A stretch of DNA of 64,000 nucleotides from Macrolepiota albuminosa. Lineage: Eukaryota; Basidiomycota; Agaricomycetes; Agaricales; Agaricaceae. This document shows positions 12,279-22,401 of this stretch, piece by piece. The stretch lies in NCBI GenBank assembly GCA_027475525.1, contig JAMWFC010000052.1, positions 186,001-250,000 on the forward strand. The letters run 5' to 3'. Numbering within the stretch: position 1 is the first letter of the stretch; each line of letters opens with the position of its first letter. Position numbers and translations under genes: made by a program. The notes beneath the pieces were generated by a model. That model saw nothing but the letters and a program-made list of their open reading frames with translations, searched no databases and had not been told where the DNA came from.

Positions 12279-12433
12279 AGCGGGTGTGACACGTGTCTGA
12301 GACCGGCAGGGGTAGTTCGGCCCTTTGTACTTGTTCCGAGGAATGTTTGGGGGTCAGCGGGTGTGACACGTGTCTGAGACCGGCAGGGGTAGTTCGGCCC
12401 TTTGTACTTGTTCCGAGGAATGTTTGGGGGTCA
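12279..12433. repeat. 77-bp duplication between Gypsy-1 protease and RT
   Basis: Period 77, copies starting at 12279 and 12356. It interrupts the linker frame. Confidence 0.95.
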
Positions 12434-12615
12434 ATCGAGGGCCTTGCGGTCTCAGATGGGCGTGGGGGGCGCGGCAGTCGTCCCGGGGGTGTCGGGCGTC
12501 GGGTCGTTCCCTAGGGCCCAGAGGTGCACAGCGGTCGAGGAGTGGTCTTCGGGTCCCGGGAAGGTCATGGTGAGCATCCTCCAATCGATGTCAGGGTTCG
12601 TGTCGTGCAGCCAGG

Positions 12616-12769
12616 GTAGTCCCAGCACCATCGGGGTCGATTCGTGAAGTCGCGTGACCAGGAAGTCGGAGGTGAACTCGTAGTTGTTGTCCGTAGTCCC
12701 AGCACCATCGGGGTCGATTCGTGAAGTCGCGTGACCAGGAAGTCGGAGGTGAACTCGTAGTTGTTGTCC
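12616..12769. repeat. 77-bp duplication in Gypsy-1 protease
   Basis: Two adjoining 77-nt copies; repeats the NNYEFTSDFLVTRLHESTP segment. Confidence 0.95.
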
Positions 12770-12801
12770 AGGATCACGCGTCCCGAGTGAGACCTCTGGA
12801 T

Positions 12802-12956
12802 GGGGCCGGAGGAGGAGGGGGTGCCGTCGAGGCGTTGCAGGCGGAGGGGCTGGTCGAGGGAGTCGTGGGGGAGGTCGAGGGGCCGGAGGAGGAGGGGGTG
12901 CCGTCGAGGCGTTGCAGGCGGAGGGGCTGGTCGAGGGAGTCGTGGGGGAGGTCGAG
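12802..12956. repeat. 77-bp duplication upstream of the Gypsy-1 protease core
   Basis: Period 77; repeats the DLPHDSLDQPLRLQRLDGTP segment and shifts the frame. Confidence 0.95.
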
Positions 12957-13635
12957 TACTGGGTTGCGCGGGGGACATTCAACCTGGGAGGGTCGTGCTT
13001 GTATCGGGGGTCGCGGAGGGTTTCGTAGGTCGAAGTGGGGTGGCGGATCACAGCGGAAGTTGCGTTCTGGAGGGACTGGGGCTGACGTAGGGGGCGGTAC
13101 CGGGACGGGCGTAGGCACGGGACGTGGTTCGTTGTTGCCACGCGTAAGCTCGTCGATGTAGCACAGCGTATCGTCCGTGTTAGGGGTGTCTGCGTGGGGT
13201 CTGCCGGGGTTCACCGGGGCTGGGGGTCGGGCGTTGTCTGTTCGCGGGAGGGGTTCCAGGGGTCTTTGGGGCTGTCCCCAGGTCTCGAAGGTACTAGGAA
13301 CGGAGTTAGCCCTGCGGCGAGTTGACAAGCCTACCGTGCGGGCCGCGGGTTGATCGAAGAGGCCTCCAGCTGGGTTGAGGGACCGCAACATGGCTGAGGC
13401 GTTTTGTTGTTCTTCCCGTTGTTGTTGCTCCGGAGTGGGGACCGTGGGGGCTGCCGGGGCTGCTGGGGCCGGTTCCGGGGGTTCCCGTCAAATGTGAATT
13501 GAGCAACCTGGGTCCGCGGGGTCGTTGAGGGGCCAAGGGGAGGGGGACGCGTGGACTTTGTCGAGCAGTTGCTGTAATTCTTCCTGGAGGATCGTATTGC
13601 GCCTATACTTTACCATGGTTTGCTCCAGGAGTTCT

Positions 13636-13789
13636 CCTCGCGTGAGGCGATCCCCGAATTCGACCAGGCAGTGAGCCCATTCCTCCGGAGTGCCTTCGAA
13701 GTCGTCGTGTCCCCTCGCGTGAGGCGATCCCCGAATTCGACCAGGCAGTGAGCCCATTCCTCCGGAGTGCCTTCGAAGTCGTCGTGTCC
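13636..13789. repeat. 77-bp duplication in Gypsy-1 gag
   Basis: Two adjoining 77-nt copies repeating the DDFEGTPEEWAHCLVEFGD segment. Confidence 0.95.
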
Positions 13790-13983
13790 AAATTCTACTA
13801 GCAGCGTCCTTGTCCGTTGCACGAAGTCCTCCGGTGAGATCCTGAGGGAGCGGAGTACCTCGTCCCGTTGCCGTTCGTACTCCTCGAGGCGTCATTGTCC
13901 CATCGGCAAGGGAGGGGTTCGAGCGGGTGGAGTGGCGGCCGGGTAATGACGAGGGGGGTAGTTGGGGTAGGGGGGGTCCTTGG

Positions 13984-14137
13984 GGTTCTCGGGGTTGGGG
14001 GACGGGGCGCTGATAACCGTAGTAGGGGGTAGGTGCAAAGGGGCCCTCGCTGGGGGGAATGGTTCTCGGGGTTGGGGGACGGGGCGCTGATAACCGTAGT
14101 AGGGGGTAGGTGCAAAGGGGCCCTCGCTGGGGGGAAT
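13984..14137. repeat. 77-bp duplication in Gypsy-1 gag proline-rich part
   Basis: Two adjoining 77-nt copies repeating the APTPYYGYQRPVPQPRE segment. Confidence 0.95.
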
Positions 14138-14470
14138 TGGGCGAGGTCCACTGGGTACAGGTGGGGTCTCCGGCAGGCCCCCAGGGATGCTCCGGTACGA
14201 GGGGACCTTCACGGGTCATGCCATGGCTAAGTTAGGTGGAGGGGCCCAGCTGGCTGAGGGCCCCAAGTTGTAGAGGGACAGGTCGGAGGCCCAGTGGCAG
14301 TGGAGATATTGAGGTTTGTACAGGAGAGGTGGATAGACGGGGTGGGGGGTCTGCGCGGAGTAGTGATCAGGTACCGGGCGTCCGTAAGGGTCAGTCTGGT
14401 ACCCCGTGGAGTAGTAAGTGTGAGTATACGTAGCCATCAAGAACGGTGTAAGGAGGGAGTCTTGATATTA

Positions 14471-15277
14471 TGTCAGGTTCTGCTGAGTCGGGGGCTTTCC
14501 GGGAAAGCAATGCCCTTACAATGCGGACTTGACCTACAAATACTCGGGTGTCTGGAACTCCGGAGCTAGGACTCCGGAGTTCAAGACGAGGACAGGGGTA
14601 ATCCCAGGATAGGGGACTAGAGTCCGGGGGTTTTGGGTTGGAGGTAACTGAGGTTAGAGGGGGTCGAGTCGTGAACCGGAGGTTCTAAGACGAGACCAAG
14701 TTAGTAAATCAAGAGTGGAGGTAACTGAGGTTAGAGGGGGTCGAGTCGTGAACCGGAGGTTCTAAGACGAGACCAAGTTAGTAAATCAAGAGTTGCGAAG
14801 TGCATACCAAAACTTAGAGCACGTGAATACTTAGGCGTGCCAGTTGAAGCGTACCAATCAAGGCGTACCAGTCAAGCAAAGGGCACGCAATAACCAAAGT
14901 AACAGTGTATGTAATATCAAGACTACCAAATACAACAGGGAGCTACACTATAAGTACTACGGGACCGGGTCTCGGGATTCCGGGGTGTCTGGGATGGGTT
15001 CCGGGAGTCATTGAGTAGCGGGCAGGGACTGTATACCGGGATCGCGCGATCAATTGACGTGGGGGGAGTCGTGATGCGTGATGCGTGATGGCCAGGAACG
15101 AGTCGCGTGACCTGATTGTTGATCGGGGCTGGTGGCGGCTGATGGCGGTCCTTGATGCGCATGATGGCGGTGTCGGCGGTCGTGATGGCGGGGCGTGTCC
15201 TGTGGGGTCGGAGGGAGGGTCCTGGATGGTGTTCCGGGGGTGTCCCGGGGTGGGCCTGGAGGGGAGGGGTCGTGACA
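14471..15277 (-). repeat. Gypsy-1 LTR, right copy (5' LTR in element orientation)
   Basis: 807 bp, TGTCAGGTTC to GTCGTGACA on the plus strand, ending against the GCTGT target duplication at 15278-15282. The excess over the left LTR is a 77-bp duplication (14639-14793) and a 22-nt insertion near 15149. Transcription of the element should start in this copy and run leftward. Confidence 0.93.
14639..14793. repeat. 77-bp duplication in the Gypsy-1 right LTR
   Basis: Period 77; absent from the left LTR, so it arose after insertion or in the assembly. Confidence 0.95.
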
Positions 15278-15282
15278 GCTGT

Positions 15283-16429
15283 AATAGTACTGATTTACGA
15301 AATATGCTCTGTTTATTTAATTATAAAGTGTACTCCAAACAACGCATTGATAGGACCCCATACAGGATCAGCGCATCAACGGCAGGCAACGGCAACGCGG
15401 CACCAACGCAGAATACCTTAGCGCGCGCTAATTATCCAATTTTGGCGATATTTGACGGCCACGCACGGCAAGAAGCAGATCCGATCAATGATAGCGCCGA
15501 TGGCAGCAAGAATGACAACTGACAGATGGCATCAGTCACTGACGACAGCGCTTAGGGAGAAGCCTGATGATCTATCAAAAACTGACGGACAGCTTGGCGT
15601 TTGACCTTGGCGTCTAACACCGCTTAGCGTCTCGAGAAGCCTGATGATCTATCAAAAACTGACGGACAGCTTGGCGTTTGACCTTGGCGTCTAACACCGC
15701 TTAGCGTCTCGATTTGGCGCCCAACGTCACTTAGGTGTTCTGACAGGCAGAAGGGTGATGGATTGATGGTTTAGCACCGCGATCTGCCACCTGGTGGCTC
15801 CAAGGGTCCTCAAAGGACGGTAGGGATCTGAAACCATTGGAGCTACCCCTATGAAATTTTCCAGTTTACCGCACTTTGGCGATGGTTGGTCACTGGCGAT
15901 GGTGAACTCCTTGTAGTATATATAGTACTTACCAACTTGTACATAGAGACAGAGAACAATAGACCAGAGTTTACTACTCCCCTTTCCTCAGTCTCCCTTA
16001 TGCTCAAGAGCTCATTTACGCTACGGTCGGCAACGTCAAACTCATCGGCAGTTGCAGACGTTCGCCAATACTCGACATACTCGCGCCTTGCAACTACGGC
16101 AGGCATTATCGACGCTTAGACTTCGCTAAGCTTATCGTGCTCTTGCCACTTACCTTTGCCGTGTTCACTTACCGCTTCTTCCCTAGGCGCTTTACCTTAG
16201 CGCTTGACACTTGCCGACCCCGTTACCGACTTTTACCCATTTTCACAGGCGCGTTCTCTGGGACCTGCCCGGGACTCCTCACATCACTTTTTGCGCGCCC
16301 AACGCAAACTCTTGGTACGGTAACATTATTGTTACATTTGTTACTAACCAAACTTTGGGCGTCATCAGCATCCACATCAACACTGCTATACTTCTATTTT
16401 TCCTCTTACGCTACATCTGCTCTGTTTAT
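15283..16429. other. Continuation of the Tnp2-type element: motif-rich non-coding block
   Basis: Between Gypsy-1 and the second gene there is no convincing coding region. From about 15540 to 16240 the sequence repeats short motifs on both strands: CGCTTAG/CTAAGCG, CACTTACC, CTAGGCGC. This resembles the subterminal transposase-binding arrays of CACTA elements and may double as a promoter. Confidence 0.4.
15557..15712. repeat. 77-bp duplication in the Tnp2 element's motif-rich block
   Basis: Period 77, copies starting at 15557 and 15634. No coding effect. Confidence 0.95.
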
Positions 16430-18880
16430 GTCTTCTCTATTTCCACCAGGATGTTCATCTTTCTCTAATGATTTCTCTCTTGATAAATTTGATGTTAGTC
16501 AAAATCAAGCTAGATCCTCCAGGCTTCAAAACAATTTTGAAATTGACAATCAGCATGCATACCAAACCCATCGAGCATCAAACTTTAATATGAACTCTAT
16601 GGTATGGTCTGAATGTATACTCAGTAAGATATTAACTACTAAAAATGATAGAATCCTACAAATATGCATTTTTGGTCTGGCGAGCGCTCAAATTCAGATA
16701 CATGGCAAGCAATTTGACATCTCAATATCAAGCTTGCTGATATTTTTCATGAAAATCAAATAATAGCATGGCAGCTTACACACTTGGAGACATTTGTTGA
16801 AGATTCCTGTAGAAAAATCCTCTCATCAATCAAGTATGCATATAGTCAATCAAGATGCTGAAACTAACATAATTATTATATAGATCTTTGCAGTCTGACA
16901 TCCTTGATGCTCTCAAAAAGTTCTCTTCTCAGACCACTCATACAGAATCATCTAGGCCCGAGCTTGATATTTCTTCTGCTTCACTTCCGATTCCCTGTCT
17001 TGTTGAAGAACACTATCCACTCGTTAAATTTTGGTACAAATCGCAGTATCTTCATGCAAAAAAGGAGAAGAAAAGCGTTACGAGCCTACACCAGGAGCAC
17101 AAACCTGCTAGTGGAAACTTAATGACGTGGTATGTTGAAGATGCTGAGGGCAATCCTGTTAATGCACCAAAGGTCAGCCAAATACGTGCTGATACAAGGT
17201 CAATATGGTTTTTTCTCAGAGATCTGGGCCTCGCACCACCTACTTGGGCCGAGGCACATATTGGGGTCCTCAACTATTTCGAGCATCACCTTTGTTCCCG
17301 ACATGTCGAGCTTGCATATGGTGCAAACAACTGGAAAGCTCATCAAATTGCCATTGATAACTACCCATCTTGGGCTGCCGCACATCTTACTCATGTATCC
17401 AAGATCAAAAGTGAAGTTACACAGAACTCGTCACTGAAGCGATCATTGTCTCCTTCAAGCTTGAAGTCTTTTCGGCCCCAGAAAAAGTCTCAAATAAGCA
17501 CTACTACAACAGAAGATGCCACTCTGCCTGATACCATGGTCAAGCCTACTGCCAATGCCAACCAGATAAAGAGAAAGGGGCCACTTAAGGTAAGCAAAAA
17601 ATCGACTTTGAGCACTTGATACATGCTTTTATTTTACCAGATCAAAAATCCTCTGTAAGTTATCCAACGCACATACTAATTTGAGCTGTGTAGTGCTCAA
17701 TATGCCTCTATCAGGTCCGCTGTCTTTGCAAACCCAAGTATTGTTGCGACTGCAGTGATACCAGGAGGATCTGCCATGCACGCTACCTCTGTACCAAGTT
17801 TTCAACCCTCCCTTGCTTTGACCGAGCCTGCATCAATTTCTCCGGCAAACAACACAACATTGACCTCTGCAATAATTGCTACAACTCCCATGAATTCTTC
17901 AGATACAACAATACCATCATCTTCAACTGCTTTTACATCTGCTGGTTGTTATTTTCTTTTTATGTTGCCTATTCTTTATTATTGATCAAGTGTTACAGAT
18001 ATCTTAACCACTTTTTCCGAGGCACCAACTCCAGCTTCTTTGGTTGCCACTATGACTCCCAAGATTTCTTCATTTGTGACGGTTGCCTCATCAATTCAAC
18101 TACGATTGCTATGACTTCTATGAATTCTGCATCTGATATACCATTACCTTTGACCGCTTCTACTGGTAGCTATTCTTTGTTTATGTTGCCTATTGAACAT
18201 TATTGATCAAGCATTATAGATACCTTGACCACTTCTTCTGAGGCATTGACTCCATCTTTTTCAGTTGCCTCCACATCCAAGTCCGAACATGTACTACGTA
18301 TGAGTCCATGTTCACTATGTCCTGTAGCATATTGACTCACAGCAAGCCACCTACAGAACAGGCTCCAGCTTCTGTGGCATTGCATAATCCAGATGCCAAT
18401 GGATCAATTTTCACTCCCACACCACCTGGGGCACCAGCTCTGATACCTCTCTCGAACCAGACCATCACATCCTCAACAGGCTCCAATCTCCCTGCAGCGC
18501 CGCAACTACCTCCAGTGGTGCCAAATATTGGTCCTATGCAAGCTTCAAGGATATCGGAGGAACCAGCTGCTGATGCTCCGAAAGAATCAAGCACTCTGAA
18601 AAAGTCAAAGAAGGCATCGGCAGGCAGGGCAAATAATGCAAAGTATGTCACTTATAATCAAATTGGTGTTCGTTTTTGATCATTGTAATCATAGGAGCAT
18701 CTGCAAATGCGAGTGGATTAAGCAAAATCCGACAGGTATGGAGCATGAGTTCAGCAAGTATTGGGATTCCCTTGATGCCAAAAGTCACCAAGTATGCCAA
18801 ACTAGCTGATAGCTTGATATATTACTCACTCCTTTAATAGAAGTATCGCATGCTTGCCAACTCAAAATCATGGTATGGCT
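16430..18880 (+). CDS. Second gene of the Tnp2-type element, several exons, function unknown
   Basis: Probably starts at ATG 16430 (MSSLFPPGCSSFSNDF). The best exon is 16888-17588: a folded-looking part (YPLVKFWYKSQYLHAKKEKK, QIRADTRSIWFFLRDLGLAPPTWAEA, then LNYFEHHLCSRHVELAYGANNWKAHQIAIDNYPSW), then a basic Ser-rich tail. An intron follows near 17589. Further exons with Thr/Ser/Pro-rich repeats run to about 18640 (PAAPQLPPVVPNIGP..KESSTLKKSKKASAG), and a last segment (SICKCEWIKQNPTGMEHEFSKYWDSLDAKSHQ) lies after another intron. I have seen this W-rich pattern in hypothetical proteins of mushroom genomes near Tnp2 transposases (from memory, not checked). Exon borders beyond 17588 are approximate, and a stop-containing internal repeat (17870-18200) suggests decay. 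Confidence 0.5.
17870..18210 (+). repeat. Imperfect tandem duplication of about 200-220 bp in the second gene
   Basis: Two diverged units contain ATTGCTA..ACT..ATGAATTCT and ATGTTGCCTATT..ATTATTGATCAAG, one at about 17875-17990 and one at about 18097-18210. The units differ at many positions, so unlike the 77-bp duplications this is an old, real duplication. Confidence 0.6.
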
Positions 18881-19361
18881 CTCTTCAACTTGTTTTGTAG
18901 TCCCGATGCTAACTTTGATTGCCATGATCATTGATAGATTTCATTTTTCATCCCATATCAACCTTCCAGGTGCCTCAGTTTGTCTACGTTCTTTATACTG
19001 GATGAACTTAACGATTTCTGACATTATTTTGACATTGGTGTCGAGCAGGCAGAGGTTTTGCAGAAATATAGATACTGTGACTACTAGATCGCAGCAAGTG
19101 TAATCAAGTATAATCGAGACCTAATAGTAGTAATGCAATTCATAATTTTGCTCTTCCTTGCTTGGCTTGCCTTGCTCAGAGTCCAAAAAATCGAGAGCAG
19201 CAGAGTTGAACCAAGAATAGATTGGCAAAACCGATTTCCCTTGATCCTTCTTGTTTTTCCTATATCGACTTTTCACTGGGCCTCAGTACTTATCGTTGGT
19301 CGAGTTGGATCAATTATATAAGCAGGTGCACCAATGATTATTGATGACATGATGATCACAA
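18881..19361. other. Right non-coding end of the Tnp2-type element
   Basis: AT-rich with no convincing gene. The outer boundary probably lies near the repeat that begins at 19362. Confidence 0.4.
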
Positions 19362-19405
19362 CCATGTAGTTTGCCCCGGTGAGTGTGAGTAGCTAAGCGA
19401 TTGTA
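19362..19405 (+). repeat. Left half of the short repeat split by the Tc1-like element
   Basis: Matches 2364-2421 (CCATGTAGTTTGCCCC, then GGTGAGTGTGAGTAGCTAAG) up to the target TA at 19404-19405. The right half resumes at 22400 (TATGTATAGTAAGTCGATCG). Confidence 0.7.
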
Positions 19406-22399
19406 TGGCGCAGGTCACTTAGTCACCACAAAAGTGTGACAGTGGCAAAATCGGCTGAGGCCAAATTTTTTTTTTTTCAAATTTGCCATGTAAGCGCCTT
19501 AAAACCGTGTATTTCTGGGCAGCACGTAGTTTAGAACAAGAAATTTGAATTTCTGTCTATGTTACACATGAAATGACATTGAAAAAGAAGTACCTCCATA
19601 TTGCGGCAGCTCGAGCTCATGCCCAGGCCTTGAAAGCGAGGCAAAGAACATCTTAGACGCCTGCCATCGATGCTGAGCCTGATTTTCCATGCTCACAAGG
19701 CTCATCGCTGATCGTCATCAGCTCAGATTCCGAGTCTGAAACAGTATATCAAGGAGGAGTCAATCATTACGGCACGACAAGTAATGACGAGACAGACTCA
19801 CAGGATGATTTAGATGATGGATTGGAGATTGTTAGTGAGTTCAGCGAGGACGATGTTGCCGTAATGAAGAAAAATACCTTGTATGAGGATATTCAGGTGT
19901 CGAAGACAAAGAAAGAATGGAAAAAAGCAGAGGCAGTCCGGAGTCTGGGATATAATGGCCATTCAGAGAGAAACATCCAGTATCAGGCACAGAAAGCACA
20001 AGAACAACAAGAACTGCGAGAACAGACCAAAACTTCGTGAGTGACTAACTTTCGGAGGATATAATGGCTGAACTTACTGAAGAAAATCAACCAGCAATGA
20101 TCCTAAAGTTGTGTTCATGCAAAAATACTTTGCTCCCTGTCTCTCAGCCAAGCCCACAACTCCGGACATGCCACAAACAGATCAAACACTACGGTATACT
20201 CCTGTGGAGCTGGCATATTTCTCTTTTGATGATGACGATGGTAGTTATGAAGCAGATAACGAGGATGAAGAAGAAAATTACAGTACCAAGACTACTCATG
20301 TTATGGATGCTCCATTACAATTCCGATTGCCAGTTGCTCCCCCACCGAAACGTCGTCATCTTGAGATCTCAATTTGTGAACAAAACCAGCAGAAGCAAGT
20401 TGAAAAGCTGAAAACTCTGCAGGAGGCACTTGCTGACATCAAGAAACACAACAAATCCAAAAAGACAAACTTCGAGGGTGGTCCAAAAGGGCTCCAAGCA
20501 TACCGTGCCCTTGCAATTCAGAGCTTCTTGTGCATGGTGGTGAAGAATGGTCAACTGTCTATAGATGCATCACAAAGAGCTGCCAAAAGTTATGGTTTTG
20601 CTGCAAAGTGGGGTGGGAGGATGCTGTGAGAGTGGACAAATCATTGGATCAAGAACTGCACCCTTCCTCAATCACGGAGAGGAAATCATGCAAAAATTGA
20701 TTCTGTGCTGGATGACCCCGTGATTCGTGCTGAGATGCTGGCTTATATCCGATCAAATAAATGGGCAATGAGCCCATCAAAATTGCAAGCATTCACATCT
20801 GGAACACTTGTGCCTCATGCTGCAGAGAAGTATCTTCACCACATCGTGAATGAAGAAATGCCACATGGTCTTCAGAAATACATGGAACTTGAACTCTTTC
20901 CTCGCATTCAGATGAAGGCCAAAAAGGGAGTTTCCATTAGTACTGCTCATTGATGGCTCCATAAGGAAGGATTCCATTATATTGGATATAAAAAAGGACT
21001 TTACTTCAATGGACATGATCGGCCTGATGTTCTCAAGTACCAAAACAATGTCTTCTTGCCTCAGATGAAGGAGTACTTCCCCCGCTTAGTTCGTTATACT
21101 GTAGGAGATGTCAACACTCCTGTCAAACCTCAAAACTTTGTTGAACGTCCATTAGTTCTTGTGGCACAGGATGAAATGACTGCGCAAGCACATGATACAG
21201 TCTCAAAAAGTTGGGTTTTTGGCAATCAACACAAACTTAGGAAAAAGGGAGTGGGTCGTAGTCTTTATCAAAGCGACGTGATATGTTCAACAGTTGGTTG
21301 GTTAGCTGAAGCAAGCCAGACTTTGGAGTATGGCAAGAATTATGATGGTTATTGGACGGGTGACATGTTTTGTGCACAGGTAAAAGTTACTGAAAATTTT
21401 ACTTCTCAAATATACTTATAAAGAAATCCTCAGCTGAAAGAGAAGATTATTCCAGCATTTGAGAAGGCCCATGGACCAGGGTATCAAGGATTATTCATGA
21501 TTGATAATTCTCAGGGACACTCCGCATATGCTGAGGATGCTTTGTTGCAAATCGTATGAATGTCAAGTCTGGAGGGAAGCAGCCACACCTTCAAGATGGC
21601 TGGTATGAATATAACGGTCAAAAAATCACACAAAAAATGGTCTTTCCACTTGATCACCCAGAATATCCAAATATGCCCAAGGGACTTCGTCAGATTCTCA
21701 CCGAGAGAGGCATTAACACTCAGAACCTTCATGGAAAATGCAAGAACAAATGTGAAGCAGATGCTATAGCATGTTGTTGCCTGCGAATCATGTCGAATCA
21801 ACCTGATTTCAAGCAACAGAAGTCATTGGTGCAGGAGATCATTGAAGCCAAAGGTCATCTCTGTATCCTGCTCTCTAAATTTCACTGTGAACTCAATTTC
21901 ATTGAGTTCTTTTGGGGAGCGGTCAAAAAATATCTGTGTGAGCACTGTGATATGACCTTCAAAACTCTGAAAGCAAATATGCCAAAAGCTTTGGCATCTG
22001 TTCAAGTCACAACAATTCGAAAGTGGGAACATCGCATGCAGAGGTGGATGGATGCTTATAGAGAAGGATTAGGTACTCAGGATGCACAAGCAAAGGTAAA
22101 ACAATTTGGTTCCACTAAATATAAATCCCATCGGCGTGTACCAGATACAGTTGCACAGACTTTCGATGCATAGATTTAAAATTTCCTTTTTTTGGAATTT
22201 CCTAATATAGTAATGGCAAAATTGACCCCTCTCAAAAAATATATATTTCTGTCAATTTTGACGCTATCAAAAATCTGTCTTGGGGTTTTGTTCCCCTCAT
22301 GAAAAAGAACATTTTGGCAAGACAGACAAGAAAAATATTATATTTTGGAGGAGCAATATTTTTTGTCACACTTTGGTGGTGACTAAGTGACCTGCACCA
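19406..22399 (+). mobile_element. Tc1/mariner-IS630-like DNA transposon, 2994 bp
   Basis: 35-bp terminal inverted repeats with two mismatches (both start TGGYGCAGGTCACTTAGTC) at 19406-19440 and 22365-22399. The TA on each side (19404-19405 and 22400-22401) fits the TA target duplication of this superfamily. The uninterrupted target exists in the same window at 2364-2450, which confirms both ends. It holds one transposase gene, now disabled. Confidence 0.92.
19571..22173 (+). pseudogene. DDE transposase of the Tc1/IS630-like element
   Basis: The frame opens at ATG 19571 (MTLKKKYLHIAAARAHAQAL) and closes at a stop at 22171-22173. An acidic Ser-rich N-terminus is followed by a basic region and then the catalytic core: AQDEMTAQAHD (first Asp), KGVGRSLYQSDV, MIDNSQGHSAYAEDAL (second Asp) and FHCELNFIEFFWG (third acid in the N-x-I-E-x-x-W context of the DDE_3 family). 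An intron of about 54 nt sits at 21380-21433 (GTAAAA..CTCAG). Damage: TAG near 19650, TGA at 20627-20629 and at 20951-20953 where Arg is expected (CGA to TGA), a frame change near 20040-20110 (possibly an intron) and a one-base shift near 21555. Probably inactive, but it kept the catalytic residues. Confidence 0.85.
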
Positions 22400-22401
22400 T
22401 A

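Larger units (their letters stand above)
12434..13391 (-). pseudogene. Gypsy-1 protease region (retropepsin-like)
   Basis: From an ATG at 13391 leftward the frame is Pro-rich, then gives the segment RLQRLDGTPSSSG..FLVTRLHESTPMVLG followed by PWLHDTNPDIDW, the second half of the retropepsin domain of fungal Gypsy elements. The first catalytic D(S/T)G is not evident in the intact frame. Two 77-bp duplications (12616-12769 and 12802-12956) cut through the domain, so apparent loss may be partly artificial. Confidence 0.8.
13488..14437 (-). pseudogene. Gypsy-1 gag region
   Basis: Starts at ATG 14437 (MATYTHTYYSTGYQTDPYG), a Tyr/Pro-rich N-terminus. After an in-frame TGA near 14216 the same frame continues (VPSYRSIPGGLPETPP). 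A Pro-rich stretch and a short structured part (GHDDFEGTPEEWAHCLVEF, then LQEELQQLLDK) follow, ending at 13488. Two 77-bp duplications (13636-13789 and 13984-14137) shift frames. No CCHC zinc knuckle is visible. Assigned to gag by position and by the family layout. Confidence 0.7.
6033..15277 (-). mobile_element. Gypsy-1, LTR retrotransposon with chromodomain integrase
   Basis: LTRs at 6033-6753 and 14471-15277 are in direct orientation and end TG..CA. They are flanked by a perfect 5-bp target duplication GCTGT (6028-6032 and 15278-15282). Gene order on the minus strand from 14437 leftward is gag, protease, reverse transcriptase, RNase H, integrase, chromodomain, which places it in the Ty3/Gypsy chromovirus group. 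A purine run next to the left LTR (GGGGGGGTGA read on the minus strand at 6754-6763) fits a polypurine tract and confirms the direction. It carries an extra spliced gene on the opposite strand (6960-8683). Eight 77-bp duplications lie wholly or partly in its body or at its left LTR edge and one in its right LTR; these are probably assembly artefacts. Confidence 0.93.
2701..19361 (+). mobile_element. Tnp2/CACTA-like DNA transposon, split by Gypsy-1
   Basis: A transposase gene of the basidiomycete Tnp2 family (2790-6032), a non-coding block rich in CGCTTAG/CTAAGCG and CACTTACC motifs (about 15540-16240) and a second spliced gene (about 16430-18880) lie in the same orientation. They become neighbours when the 9.2 kb Gypsy-1 is removed. 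The motif-rich block resembles the subterminal repeat arrays of CACTA elements. I did not find a convincing terminal inverted repeat, so both outer boundaries are estimates and the second gene's membership is an inference from position. Confidence 0.55.

Noticed and set aside
6737..15712. 77-bp duplications as a minisatellite or as regulatory repeats of Gypsy-1
   Set aside because: Each duplicates different sequence, the period is constant, and they break frames that close perfectly when one copy is dropped. They also occur in the Helitron and other elements.
17870..18210. Treating the ~200-bp duplication as another assembly overlap
   Set aside because: The units are diverged and the period is not 77, so it is more likely an old real duplication.
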